Assembly (NCBI GenBank): GCA_050252075.1
Contig: JBFWLP010000092.1
Coordinates: 1-13,152, forward strand
Length of the DNA stretch: 13,152 bases
Direction: 5' to 3'
DNA from: JAAYGT01 sp050252075
Lineage (GTDB): Bacteria; Pseudomonadota; Gammaproteobacteria; Burkholderiales; Burkholderiaceae_B
Shown here: positions 1 through 7,713 of the stretch, piece after piece
Position numbering within the stretch: position 1 is the stretch's first letter
Layout of the letters: the number at the start of each line of letters is the position of its first letter
The notes under the pieces: generated by a model
Told to the model about the DNA's origin: nothing
The model's input: the letters and a program-made list of their open reading frames with translations, nothing else
The model's database searches: none
Position numbers and translations under genes: made by a program

Positions 1-3000
1 GGAATTTCATCCGCCCGGGTGGCCAAAAAAGGCAGCCTGTTCCTGTTCGACGAACCCACAACCGGCCTGCATTTCGACGACGTAGCGCGCCTGATGCGCG
101 CCTTCCGCAAGCTCCTGGCGGCAGGACACTCCCTGCTGGTGATTGAACACAATATCGATGTGATTCGCGCGGCCGACTGGATCATCGACCTGGGGCCTGA
201 AGGCGGCGACCACGGTGGCCGGATCATGGCAACCGGGGCGCCGGCGGACATCATGGCGGAGGCCCGATCACACACCGGACAGGCGCTGCGCGACTACGAC
301 CAGACGCTGGTGTTCGATGTGGATCGCTTCGAGGCCGGGCTTGCCGCGCCGCGTGATGCCGCGACCGAGGGCGCGCCGGACGCGGCACCTGACACCGTGC
401 AGGAAGCGCCGGGCACCTACGGTGCCGGCTCATCCGACCAGGGCAGCGCCCTTCAAACCGTTTGGCGCCGCCGGCAACACCGACAAGAAACCATCGACAT
501 CCTGAACGCCCGTGAACACAATCTGAAAGGGATCAATGTTCATATTCCGCGAAACAAGTTCAGTGTTATTACCGGTGTTTCCGGATCGGGGAAATCCACA
601 CTGGCCTTCGACATTCTTTTCAACGAGGGGCAGCGTCGCTACCTGGAGTCGCTGAACGCTTACGCACGCGCCATCGTGCAGCCGGCAGGAAAGCCCGATG
701 TGGACGCCATTTACGGCATTCCCCCCACCGTCGCCATCGAGCAGCGCACCAGCCGCGGCGGACGCAAATCAACCGTTGCCACCATGACGGAAATCCATCA
801 TTTCTTGCGGCTGCTGTATGTCAAGCTTGGCACACAGTATTGCCCGGCCTGCCACATCGCCGTCGAACCGCAAACGGCCGAGCAGATCATGGGGCAGGTT
901 CTGCGTGAATATCGCGGGCGGCACATTGGCGTGCTTGCCCCGTTGGTCAAAGACCGCAAGGGCTACTACACCGATCTTGCCAAATGGGCGCAGGGCAAAG
1001 GACATTCGCATTTACGGGTTGACGGCGAATTCATCCCGGTAACACCGTGGCCACGCCTGGATCGCTATCGTGAGCACACGATCGAACTGCCGGTAGCCGA
1101 TCTGCTGGTGGAACCCACTGCCGAGGCCGCGCTGCGTGAGGCCCTGCGCAGTGCGCTGGAACACGGTCAAGGCAGCCTGAGCATTCTTGTAGAGCCGTCA
1201 TTGCGTGCAACGGGCAGCCTTCAGGAACGCCGTGACTCGGGCACCAACCCCTTGGCCGAACAACGCCATTTTTCAGTGAAAAGGGCTTGCCCAGGCTGCG
1301 GCGCCAGCTTCCCGGAGCCCGATCCCCGGATGTTTTCCTACAACTCGCGTCATGGCTGGTGCACCGGGTGCTTTGGCACCGGCCTTCAGCTGTCCGGCTT
1401 CGATGAAACACAAACCGGCGAGGAAACGCAATGGAATGCCTGGTACGACGGCGCCTCCGAGCCGTGTCGCCATTGCCACGGCGATCGGCTGAATCCGGTT
1501 TCACGGGCGGTTCGCTGGCGCGACCAGTCGGTAGCCCAGTTGGCCCGCCTGTCGGTCAATGATGCACATACGTTTTTCACCGGACTGGTCACCCGCGACC
1601 GGGAACGCGAAATTGCGCGAGACATCCTGGCAGAAATTCGCGGACGCCTGAACTTCATGCGGGAAGTCGGCCTGGGTTACCTGACCCTTGACCGTTCGGC
1701 GCCCACCCTTTCCGGGGGCGAAGCGCAGCGCATCCGGCTTGCCGCCCAGTTGGGCAGCAACCTTCAAGGCGTTTGCTATGTGCTCGACGAGCCCACCATT
1801 GGCTTGCACCCGCGCGACAACCGCATTTTGCTGGATGCCCTGGCCAGACTCGAAGGCAACGGCAACACACTGGTCGTGGTTGAACACGATGAAGACACCA
1901 TAAAACGCGCCTCGCATATCATTGACATGGGCCCGGGCGCCGGCGTCCGCGGCGGCACCGTGGTGGCCCAAGGCTCCGCCCAGGAACTCATGGCCAATGC
2001 GGCGTCGGTTACCGGACGTTATCTGCGCACGCCCCTGACGCATCCGCTGCAAGCCCGGCGCCCGGTAACCGACGACGTGCCCGCCCTGCAGATCGTCGGT
2101 GCCAGCCGGCACAACCTGAACAACGTCGACGCGCGCATTCCCGTCGGCCGCCTTACCGTGGTTACCGGGGTGTCGGGTTCAGGAAAATCCACGCTGGCAC
2201 GCGAGGTCCTTCTAGACAACCTGGCCCGTGTCGTTTCCGAACGCAACCCGGCGCCGCACTGGCATGGCTGCACGGCCATATCGGGCTGGGAAGCCATCGA
2301 CCGTGTACTGGAGGTGGATCAGACCCCGATCGGCAAGACACCCCGCTCCTGCCCGGCCACCTATATCGGTTTCTGGGACGATATCCGGAAACTGTTTGCC
2401 GATACCCGCGATGCCCGCCTGCGCGGCTGGACGGCCGCCCGGTTCTCGTTCAATACCGGCGACGGCCGCTGCCCCCTGTGCGAGGGGCAAGGCATGCGCA
2501 CGCTTGAGATGAGCTTTTTGCCCGACGTCAAGGTGCCATGCGATGCCTGCGACGGCCAGCGCTTCAACGCCGACACCCTGAGTGCCATGCTGCGCGGCAA
2601 ACACGCCGGCGATGTGCTGGGCATGGAGGTCGACGACGCGATTGGCTTCTTTGCGTCGCACCCCAAAGTATCGCGCAGCTTGCAACTGATGCAAGACGTC
2701 GGACTAGGTTACCTGACACTGGGCCAGCCCTCGCCCACCTTGTCAGGCGGGGAAGCCCAGCGCATCAAGCTGGTCACTGAACTGGCCAAAGCGCGGCTGA
2801 CCGATGGCGTCATCAAGACGGGCCGGGCATCGCGCGTTCCCCACACGCTTTATGTGCTGGATGAACCCACCGTGGGATTATCCACCGCCGATGTTGAAAA
2901 ACTCATTCATGTGCTGCACCGCCTGGTCGACGCGGGCAACACGGTCGTGGTCATTGAGCACAATCTGGATATCATGGCCGAAGCCGACTGGATACTCGAT

Positions 3001-3135
3001 CTGGGACCGGAAGGCGGCACCGGAGGCGGGAGGCTTGTCGCCCAGGGCACACCCGAAGCGCTGGCGCACTCCCCCGGCAACTCGCACACGGCACGGGTGC
3101 TGCGCCCGTTTTTATCATCTGATGGTCCGCGCTGA
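1..3135 (+). CDS. Tandem UvrA-like ABC ATPase (excinuclease subunit A family), 5' truncated
   Basis: The open frame runs in from base 1, so the true start lies outside; 1,044 residues are visible. Codons 1-100 are the C-terminal end of one UvrA unit: Walker B and D-loop (DEPTTGLHFDD), the switch histidine (VIEHN) and the DLGPEGG motif. An Ala/Pro/Asp-rich linker of about 60 residues follows. A second, nearly whole UvrA unit then begins (NAREHNLKGINVHIPR). Its motifs are Walker A GVSGSGKST (574-600), a CxxC-x20-CxxC zinc module (1288-1371), LSGGEAQ (1708-1728), Walker B near 1780, a second Walker A (2167-2193), a second zinc module after RCPLC, a second LSGGEAQ (2740-2760) and DEPTVGL (2860-2880). 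UvrA scans DNA for bulky damage and loads UvrB. Because this is a double-length form, it may be an accessory paralog rather than the main uvrA, so I give no symbol. Its stop overlaps pabB by one base. Confidence 0.93.
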   Translation, partial: GISSARVAKKGSLFLFDEPTTGLHFDDVARLMRAFRKLLAAGHSLLVIEHNIDVIRAADWIIDLGPEGGDHGGRIMATGAPADIMAEARSHTGQALRDYDQTLVFDVDRFEAGLAAPRDAATEGAPDAAPDTVQEAPGTYGAGSSDQGSALQTVWRRRQHRQETIDILNAREHNLKGINVHIPRNKFSVITGVSGSGKSTLAFDILFNEGQRRYLESLNAYARAIVQPAGKPDVDAIYGIPPTVAIEQRTSRGGRKSTVATMTEIHHFLRLLYVKLGTQYCPACHIAVEPQTAEQIMGQVLREYRGRHIGVLAPLVKDRKGYYTDLAKWAQGKGHSHLRVDGEFIPVTPWPRLDRYREHTIELPVADLLVEPTAEAALREALRSALEHGQGSLSILVEPSLRATGSLQERRDSGTNPLAEQRHFSVKRACPGCGASFPEPDPRMFSYNSRHGWCTGCFGTGLQLSGFDETQTGEETQWNAWYDGASEPCRHCHGDRLNPVSRAVRWRDQSVAQLARLSVNDAHTFFTGLVTRDREREIARDILAEIRGRLNFMREVGLGYLTLDRSAPTLSGGEAQRIRLAAQLGSNLQGVCYVLDEPTIGLHPRDNRILLDALARLEGNGNTLVVVEHDEDTIKRASHIIDMGPGAGVRGGTVVAQGSAQELMANAASVTGRYLRTPLTHPLQARRPVTDDVPALQIVGASRHNLNNVDARIPVGRLTVVTGVSGSGKSTLAREVLLDNLARVVSERNPAPHWHGCTAISGWEAIDRVLEVDQTPIGKTPRSCPATYIGFWDDIRKLFADTRDARLRGWTAARFSFNTGDGRCPLCEGQGMRTLEMSFLPDVKVPCDACDGQRFNADTLSAMLRGKHAGDVLGMEVDDAIGFFASHPKVSRSLQLMQDVGLGYLTLGQPSPTLSGGEAQRIKLVTELAKARLTDGVIKTGRASRVPHTLYVLDEPTVGLSTADVEKLIHVLHRLVDAGNTVVVIEHNLDIMAEADWILDLGPEGGTGGGRLVAQGTPEALAHSPGNSHTARVLRPFLSSDGPR

Positions 3136-4259
3136 TGCTCTGCCGGTTTGAAAATCGACGTTCAGGAACAGCGCTGGCGCTGGACGATTTCGTAGAGCGC
3201 ATCGATGTGACCACGGAACAGGAATTGCTGCCCGCACTGGAACACATTGAGCAGCGGCAACGTGACGGCTACTGGGTGGGTCTCATTGCCGCTTACGAGC
3301 TTGGAGAGTGGCTGGAACCCGGCTGCTTTCCGCCCGCCTCGCCGCACGACCCCCCCTCCCCTCGCCTATCGGCCCTGGTGTTTCGCTCGGCACGACGCGA
3401 ACCGGTATGGCCGGCGCCGGCGGCTGCCAAGCCGGAGCCATTGCTCCGGTCGCGCGCCACGATGGACTACGACGACTACCGCACGGCCCTCGAGATACTG
3501 CGCGAACGCATCCGCAACGGCGACTTCTATCAGGTCAACTACACCTTCCCGGTCCATGTGCAAAGCGTCGAGGCCCCCGAGATGCTCTATCGGCGCCTGG
3601 CCAACCGGCACCCCTCGGAGTTTGCGGCTTACATCGACGATGGACAACAGCAGATCCTGTCGTTTTCACCCGAGCTGTTTCTGCAGCGGCGGCACACGAC
3701 CCTGACGGCGCGCCCCATGAAAGGCACCGCACCGCGCATGGCCGATGCCGAGGCGGACCTGGCGGTTGCCGATGCTTTGCTTGCGAGTGCGAAGGACAGG
3801 GCCGAGAACGTAATGATTGTTGATTTGTTGCGCAACGATCTGGGGCGAATCGCCACCCCGGGAACCGTGCGCGTGCCCGCCTTGTTCACCCTGGAAAAAT
3901 ACCCGTCCGTCTGGACGCTGACATCGACCATCACCGCCAGGGCGCCCGGCACGGGACTACTCACGCTGCTGCAAGCCCTGTTTCCCTGCGGGTCGATTAC
4001 CGGCGCACCCAAGATAGCCGCCATGCATGCCATCCGGCAGCTGGAGCCCCACCCCCGAGGGGTGTACTGTGGCAGTCTGGGCTGGCTGGCACCCGGCGGC
4101 GACTTCTGCCTGAACGTTGCCATACGCACCCTGGTCTTTCATAACTCCGGCTCGGGGGTGTTTGGCGTGGGCGGAGGTATCGTGTACGACTCGGATCCCG
4201 CTCTGGAATGGCAGGAATGCCACTGGAAGGCTCGCATTGTGAACCTGGAATTGCCATGA
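3135..4259 (+). CDS. pabB: Aminodeoxychorismate synthase component I (PabB)
   Basis: PabB adds ammonia, supplied by PabA glutaminase, to chorismate to give 4-amino-4-deoxychorismate, the first step to 4-aminobenzoate and folate. The 374-residue protein carries the chorismate-binding fold. PMKGT at 194-198 has the lysine (K196) typical of PabB, where anthranilate synthase TrpE usually has alanine. Other motifs are ENVMIVDLLRNDLGR (224-238), FPCGSITGAPK (283-293) and the C-terminal FGVGGGIVYDSDP. It is shorter than E. coli PabB (about 450 residues), mainly in the N-terminal domain. The ATG overlaps the upstream UvrA-like stop (TGATG), so translational coupling is likely. No strong Shine-Dalgarno sequence is visible. 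The stop overlaps pabC (ATGA). No pabA is visible in this window. Confidence 0.93.
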   Translation: MLCRFENRRSGTALALDDFVERIDVTTEQELLPALEHIEQRQRDGYWVGLIAAYELGEWLEPGCFPPASPHDPPSPRLSALVFRSARREPVWPAPAAAKPEPLLRSRATMDYDDYRTALEILRERIRNGDFYQVNYTFPVHVQSVEAPEMLYRRLANRHPSEFAAYIDDGQQQILSFSPELFLQRRHTTLTARPMKGTAPRMADAEADLAVADALLASAKDRAENVMIVDLLRNDLGRIATPGTVRVPALFTLEKYPSVWTLTSTITARAPGTGLLTLLQALFPCGSITGAPKIAAMHAIRQLEPHPRGVYCGSLGWLAPGGDFCLNVAIRTLVFHNSGSGVFGVGGGIVYDSDPALEWQECHWKARIVNLELP

Positions 4260-4921
4260 CAAGTCAATTTCCCGCCGATGTTCACCTGATAGAAACCATG
4301 CGCCTGGATCCCGGCAGGGAGATCCGGCTCCTTGAGCTGCATCTTGTCCGGCTGTGCCGCTCAGCCATGGCCCTGGGCATTCCCTACTCAGAACAGGACA
4401 TCCAGACGGCGCTGGCACAGGCCCTGGCGGCGGCTCCGGCAAACCAGACCGCCCGGGTGCGCCTGCTGCTGGCAACCGATGGCCACCCCGTCGTCACCGT
4501 GGCCCGCCTGGCGCCGACACCCGAGCCGGTTGCGGTGGCGCTGTCCCGGCGCCGGCTGTGCGCCGACTGGATCTGGCTGCATCATAAAACCACCTGCCGC
4601 CCGCTCTACGAGGAAGCCACCCGTTGGCTGGAGCAGCACCCCCCGGTGTTCGATCTGCTTTTCCTGAACGAACAAGGCGAGCTGTGCGAGGGCAGCCGAA
4701 GCTCCATTTACGTCAAAGACGACCGCGACCGCTGGCTTACGCCGCCGCTGCGTTGCGGTGTTCTGCCCGGCGTCATGCGCCGCCATTTACTCGACACGCA
4801 CCAGGTTTCCGAGGCATGCCTGACCGAAAACGATCTGAGACAGGCGCAGCAATTGCGCCTGTCCAACGCCTTGCGCGGATGGCTGGATGCAAGGCTGGAT
4901 GACTCTCTCGTCCACTTCTGA
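4256..4921 (+). CDS. pabC: Aminodeoxychorismate lyase, class IV PLP aminotransferase fold (PabC)
   Basis: It releases pyruvate from aminodeoxychorismate to give 4-aminobenzoate. I chose the ATG at 4256, inside the pabB stop (ATGA), with a GGA at 4248-4250 upstream. A longer in-frame ATG at 4208 would add 16 residues translated from within pabB and is not needed for the fold. The protein is 221 residues. K111 in the HHKTT motif is the likely PLP Schiff-base lysine, as in lyase domains fused to PabB elsewhere. LNEQGELCEGSRSSIYV (137-153) and PPLRCGVLPGVMRRHLL (163-179) are characteristic of class IV aminotransferases. Context is strong: it follows pabB directly. A related D-amino acid or branched-chain aminotransferase is unlikely given this pairing and the small size. 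Confidence 0.9.
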   Translation: MTSQFPADVHLIETMRLDPGREIRLLELHLVRLCRSAMALGIPYSEQDIQTALAQALAAAPANQTARVRLLLATDGHPVVTVARLAPTPEPVAVALSRRRLCADWIWLHHKTTCRPLYEEATRWLEQHPPVFDLLFLNEQGELCEGSRSSIYVKDDRDRWLTPPLRCGVLPGVMRRHLLDTHQVSEACLTENDLRQAQQLRLSNALRGWLDARLDDSLVHF

Positions 4922-4984
4922 TGCAACAAAGGTTTCGAACCCGGATGAATGTAGGCTAAACTTTATCCTGACAACAAACTGAAA

Positions 4985-4990
4985 AAGGAA
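4985..4990 (+). promoter_or_regulatory. Ribosome binding site that decides a TTG start
   Basis: AAGGAA lies five bases before the TTG at 4996. The next in-frame ATG is at codon 85, inside the membrane core, so this site fixes the start of the antiporter gene at TTG. Confidence 0.6.
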
Positions 4991-4995
4991 CGATT

Positions 4996-6258
4996 TTGCA
5001 GGAACCCAGCCTTATTCATTACTTATCGGCAGGCATTTTCGCAATCGCTCTGCTGCACACTTTCAGCGCCAAATATTTCGAGAAACTCTCGTACAAGTAC
5101 CCGCGCCATGCCGGGCTGCTTCACCTGCTAGGTGAAGTGGAAGTGGTGTTTGGTTTCTGGGGCGGTGTACTTATCGTCGTTCTTGCCCTCGCCGCCGGCC
5201 TGGATGACGCCGTCAGCTATGCCGAATCGCGCAATTACACTGAACCCATGTTCGTGTTTGCCGTCATGGTCGTCGCCGGCTCCTTGCCCATTCTGACCGC
5301 TGTGATGGCCCTGGTGAACAAGCTGTCGCGCTGGATCCCTGTACGCGACACAACCGCGAAAGTCTGGCTGTGCCTGGCTGTTGTGCCACTGGCAGGGTCG
5401 CTGATTACCGAACCCGCGGCGATGACCATTGCCGCCCTGATGCTCGGCCCCCAGATTTTTCATCAACGGACACCCGAATCGTTCAAGTATTTCGCGCTGG
5501 GCGTACTTTTTGTGAACATCTCGATCGGAGGAACCCTCACCTCCTATGCCGCGCCTCCGGTCTTGATGGTGGCTTCAACATGGAACTGGGACACCGCTTT
5601 CATGCTGGCGAACTTTGGCTGGAAATCGGCCATTGCCGTGATCATCAATGCGACTCTGGCCACCCTGGCGTTGCGCAATTTCGCCCAGGCCACCGATACG
5701 GTGAAATCAAGCAAAGAACAGCCGCGCGTTCCACCGATCGTCATTGCCATCCATATCGCCTTCCTGGCGGGCGTGGTGGTCTTTGCGCATCATCCCGTCA
5801 TTTTCATGAGCCTGTTTCTGTTCTTCGTTGGCTTCACCCAGGCCTATTCACGCAATCAATCACCCTTGCTGATCAAGGAATCCCTGCTCGTCGGCTTCTT
5901 CCTGGCGGGTCTGGTCGTGCTGGGCGGTATGCAGCAATGGTGGCTCCAACCCATTGTGTCGAGCCTTCCGCCCACCACGCTGTTTTTCAGCGCCCTAGGC
6001 CTGACCGCCATTACCGATAATGCGGCGCTCACCTATCTGGGATCACTGATTGCCGGCATCAGCGACGAAGCGAAATACATGCTGGTTGCCGGGGCTGTGG
6101 CCGGCGGGGGCCTGACCGTCATTGCCAACGCCCCCAACCCGGCAGGGGTTGCGCTGTTGCGAGGCGGTTTTCAGGGCGGCGCCATTGGCATGGGTGGCTT
6201 GCTGCTGGGCGCAATTATCCCCACAATCATTGCTGCAGCAATGCTGTTTTTCTTCTAA
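4996..6258 (+). CDS. Putative Na+/H+ antiporter family membrane protein
   Basis: A very hydrophobic 420-residue inner-membrane protein with roughly ten to twelve predicted spans, beginning at about residues 5-24, 48-69, 84-107 and 123-150. It resembles the putative Na+/H+ antiporter family within the ion-transporter superfamily; the transported ion is not shown by sequence. Two halves appear related: TEPAAMT (138-144) matches TDNAALT (340-346), and GGTLTSYAAPP (178-188) matches GGGLTVIANAPNPAG (370-384). Acidic residues E139 and D341 in these unwound-helix motifs are candidate ion-binding sites. Translation starts at TTG with a good Shine-Dalgarno five bases upstream. A 74-bp gap after pabC holds only a weak promoter candidate (TTTCGA at 4933, TAAACT at 4957). 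The next gene starts 9-18 bp downstream and is probably co-transcribed. Confidence 0.85.
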   Translation: MQEPSLIHYLSAGIFAIALLHTFSAKYFEKLSYKYPRHAGLLHLLGEVEVVFGFWGGVLIVVLALAAGLDDAVSYAESRNYTEPMFVFAVMVVAGSLPILTAVMALVNKLSRWIPVRDTTAKVWLCLAVVPLAGSLITEPAAMTIAALMLGPQIFHQRTPESFKYFALGVLFVNISIGGTLTSYAAPPVLMVASTWNWDTAFMLANFGWKSAIAVIINATLATLALRNFAQATDTVKSSKEQPRVPPIVIAIHIAFLAGVVVFAHHPVIFMSLFLFFVGFTQAYSRNQSPLLIKESLLVGFFLAGLVVLGGMQQWWLQPIVSSLPPTTLFFSALGLTAITDNAALTYLGSLIAGISDEAKYMLVAGAVAGGGLTVIANAPNPAGVALLRGGFQGGAIGMGGLLLGAIIPTIIAAAMLFFF

Positions 6259-6267
6259 CCCACGGGT

Positions 6268-6900
6268 ATGCCTGCTATGTCGTCTACGCTTGATCACCTT
6301 GTTGTAACAGCCCCAACATTGTCCGAAGGCGTCGACGACTTGCAGCGATGGCTGGGTGTTACCATGCAACCCGGCGGCGAGCATCCTCGCATGGGAACGC
6401 ACAACCAGCTTCTGCGAGTGGGGCCCAGCACCTACCTTGAGGTCATCGCCGTAAACCCCGAGGCACCCGCTCCGTCGCGCCCCCGCTGGTTCCAGCTTGA
6501 TGCACCAACCCGGCCTGTCCCCTCCCTGAGCACCTGGGTGGTCCGAACCGGGGACATCGAGAACGACCACCGCCTCTCGCCCGTGAATCCCGGCGCCATA
6601 GAACCCATGTCTCGCGGTGATCTTCACTGGAAAATCACCATTCCCGACGATGGCCGGCTGGTGCTTGACGGCGTGGCGCCTTCGCTGATCCAGTGGGAAA
6701 CCCCAACCCTGCCTGCCGATCGCCTTGACGACCAGGGATGCACCCTGATCGAACTGCGCCTGGAACACCCCGGAATCGATCAGGTGCGCGCCCTGCTGGA
6801 CCAGATCGGTTTCGACGGGCCGGTCACCTTGCACTCGTCGGACACACCCGCGCTCTCGGCCGTCTTCAGCACACCCAAGGGTATCGTCACGTTGCGCTAG
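6268..6900 (+). CDS. Glyoxalase-like (VOC-fold) domain protein, substrate unknown
   Basis: A 210-residue soluble protein. The N-terminal LDHLVV (8-13) with H10, and YLEVIAVNP (56-64) with E58, match the metal-ligand positions of vicinal-oxygen-chelate modules, as in the glyoxalase-like domain family often called Glyoxalase_3. The second half (CTLIELRLEHP, then a short module ending GIVTLR) is a degenerate second half-barrel. The reaction cannot be named from sequence. Two starts are possible: ATG 6268, and ATG 6277 (MSSTLDHLVV). The GGG at 6264-6266 sits about ten bases before 6277 but only one base before 6268, so the shorter start is at least as likely. It closely follows the antiporter gene. 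Its 3' end overlaps convergent tcdA by 14 bp. Confidence 0.8.
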   Translation: MPAMSSTLDHLVVTAPTLSEGVDDLQRWLGVTMQPGGEHPRMGTHNQLLRVGPSTYLEVIAVNPEAPAPSRPRWFQLDAPTRPVPSLSTWVVRTGDIENDHRLSPVNPGAIEPMSRGDLHWKITIPDDGRLVLDGVAPSLIQWETPTLPADRLDDQGCTLIELRLEHPGIDQVRALLDQIGFDGPVTLHSSDTPALSAVFSTPKGIVTLR

Positions 6901-7696
6901 CAGCGCGCTCGGCCGGCCAGGCGCCCTGAACGGCATGCTGTATGGCCAGGCCTGCCGCCGCCATGCCCATGGTGGCCGTTACCGTGACCAGTGAACCATA
7001 CCCCGCGCATGAAAGCCCCTGCGGCGCCGACTGCCACGCATCAGGCAGGCGGGCCGCCTGATCAAACCATACCGCCTGCACCTTCATTTTGGGCGGACGG
7101 CGGCGCAGTTTTCCCGGCCCCGTCGCGGGACGGGAAAAGCCATGGTTCCGACGCAGCACATTGCGCAGCTTGGACAGCAGGGCATCGTTGGTGGACAGCG
7201 ACAGGTCACCGGTTCTGAGCGCAAAGGTATCCGTTTTGCCGCCCGCCCCCCCGCAGACCACGACAGGAATGCCACGCTGCTTCGCCAGCAGTATCATGGC
7301 CACCTTGGCCGCCGCCTGATCGGTGCAATCAATAATGATGTCCACTGTCGACGGGAACACCAAGGACACATTGTCCGGATCCACGAAATCTTCGACACAC
7401 TGAACCCGGCAACCGGAATTGATCAGCCGGATACGCTCTTGCATGGCCTGTACCTTGGCTTGCCCGAGCGTTGTATCAAGCGCATGCAGCTGGCGGTTCA
7501 CATTGGATTCAGCAATGTTGTCCAGGTCGATGAGCGTCAGCGCGCCGATGCCGGATCGCGCCAGGGCCTCGACACACCACGACCCCACCCCGCCGATACC
7601 GGCAACGGCCACATGGGTTCGCGCCAGGGCGGCAGTGCCGTCGCTACCATACAGGCGGGCAAGCCCGCCGAATCGGCGTTCGTAATCAGGAGCCAT
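6887..7696 (-). CDS. tcdA: tRNA threonylcarbamoyladenosine dehydratase (TcdA/CsdL/YgdL)
   Basis: TcdA uses ATP to cyclise t6A at position 37 of ANN-decoding tRNAs into ct6A. It is an E1-like (ThiF/MoeB) enzyme without a ubiquitin-like partner domain. The 269-residue protein starts like its family (YERRFGGLARLYG). It has the nucleotide-binding GIGGVGS (33-39), LIDLDNIAESNVNRQ (55-69), DCTDQAAAK, the GGAGGKTD segment and the family C-terminus CAGYGSLVTVTATMG. No MoeB-type zinc CxxC pairs are visible, which separates it from ThiF and MoeB. The start is well supported by these N-terminal residues, yet no clear Shine-Dalgarno precedes it: the leader is T-rich with a GC dyad about 28-41 bases upstream. 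The stop lies inside the convergent glyoxalase-like gene. No csdA/csdE sulfur-transfer genes, its common neighbours in enterobacteria, are present. Confidence 0.93.
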   Translation of the reverse strand: MAPDYERRFGGLARLYGSDGTAALARTHVAVAGIGGVGSWCVEALARSGIGALTLIDLDNIAESNVNRQLHALDTTLGQAKVQAMQERIRLINSGCRVQCVEDFVDPDNVSLVFPSTVDIIIDCTDQAAAKVAMILLAKQRGIPVVVCGGAGGKTDTFALRTGDLSLSTNDALLSKLRNVLRRNHGFSRPATGPGKLRRRPPKMKVQAVWFDQAARLPDAWQSAPQGLSCAGYGSLVTVTATMGMAAAGLAIQHAVQGAWPAERAASAT

Positions 7697-7713
7697 GACA
7701 GTCAGAAAAACAG

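Noticed and set aside
19..21. GTG as the start of the UvrA-like gene
   Set aside because: The frame is open to base 1 and the GTG falls inside a conserved C-terminal UvrA segment just before the Walker B strand, so the gene is truncated by the window rather than starting here.
4208..4255. Longer N-terminus for pabC from ATG 4208
   Set aside because: The 16 extra residues are read from pabB coding sequence out of frame and precede the natural MTSQFPADVHLIETMR start; the ATGA overlap start is typical of coupled genes.
3135..4259. Anthranilate synthase TrpE instead of PabB
   Set aside because: The PMKGT lysine and the pabC neighbour favour aminodeoxychorismate synthase; TrpE usually has alanine there and is longer.
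5119..5137. Perfect 8-bp inverted repeat CTTCACCT/AGGTGAAG with a 3-base spacer
   Set aside because: It lies deep inside the antiporter coding region, encodes ordinary residues (LHLLGEV) and has no T-tract or promoter nearby; most likely chance.
6043..6936. Long minus-strand open frame across the antiporter end and the glyoxalase-like gene
   Set aside because: It spans two real genes on the other strand and also overlaps tcdA in a different frame; composition is of shadow type.
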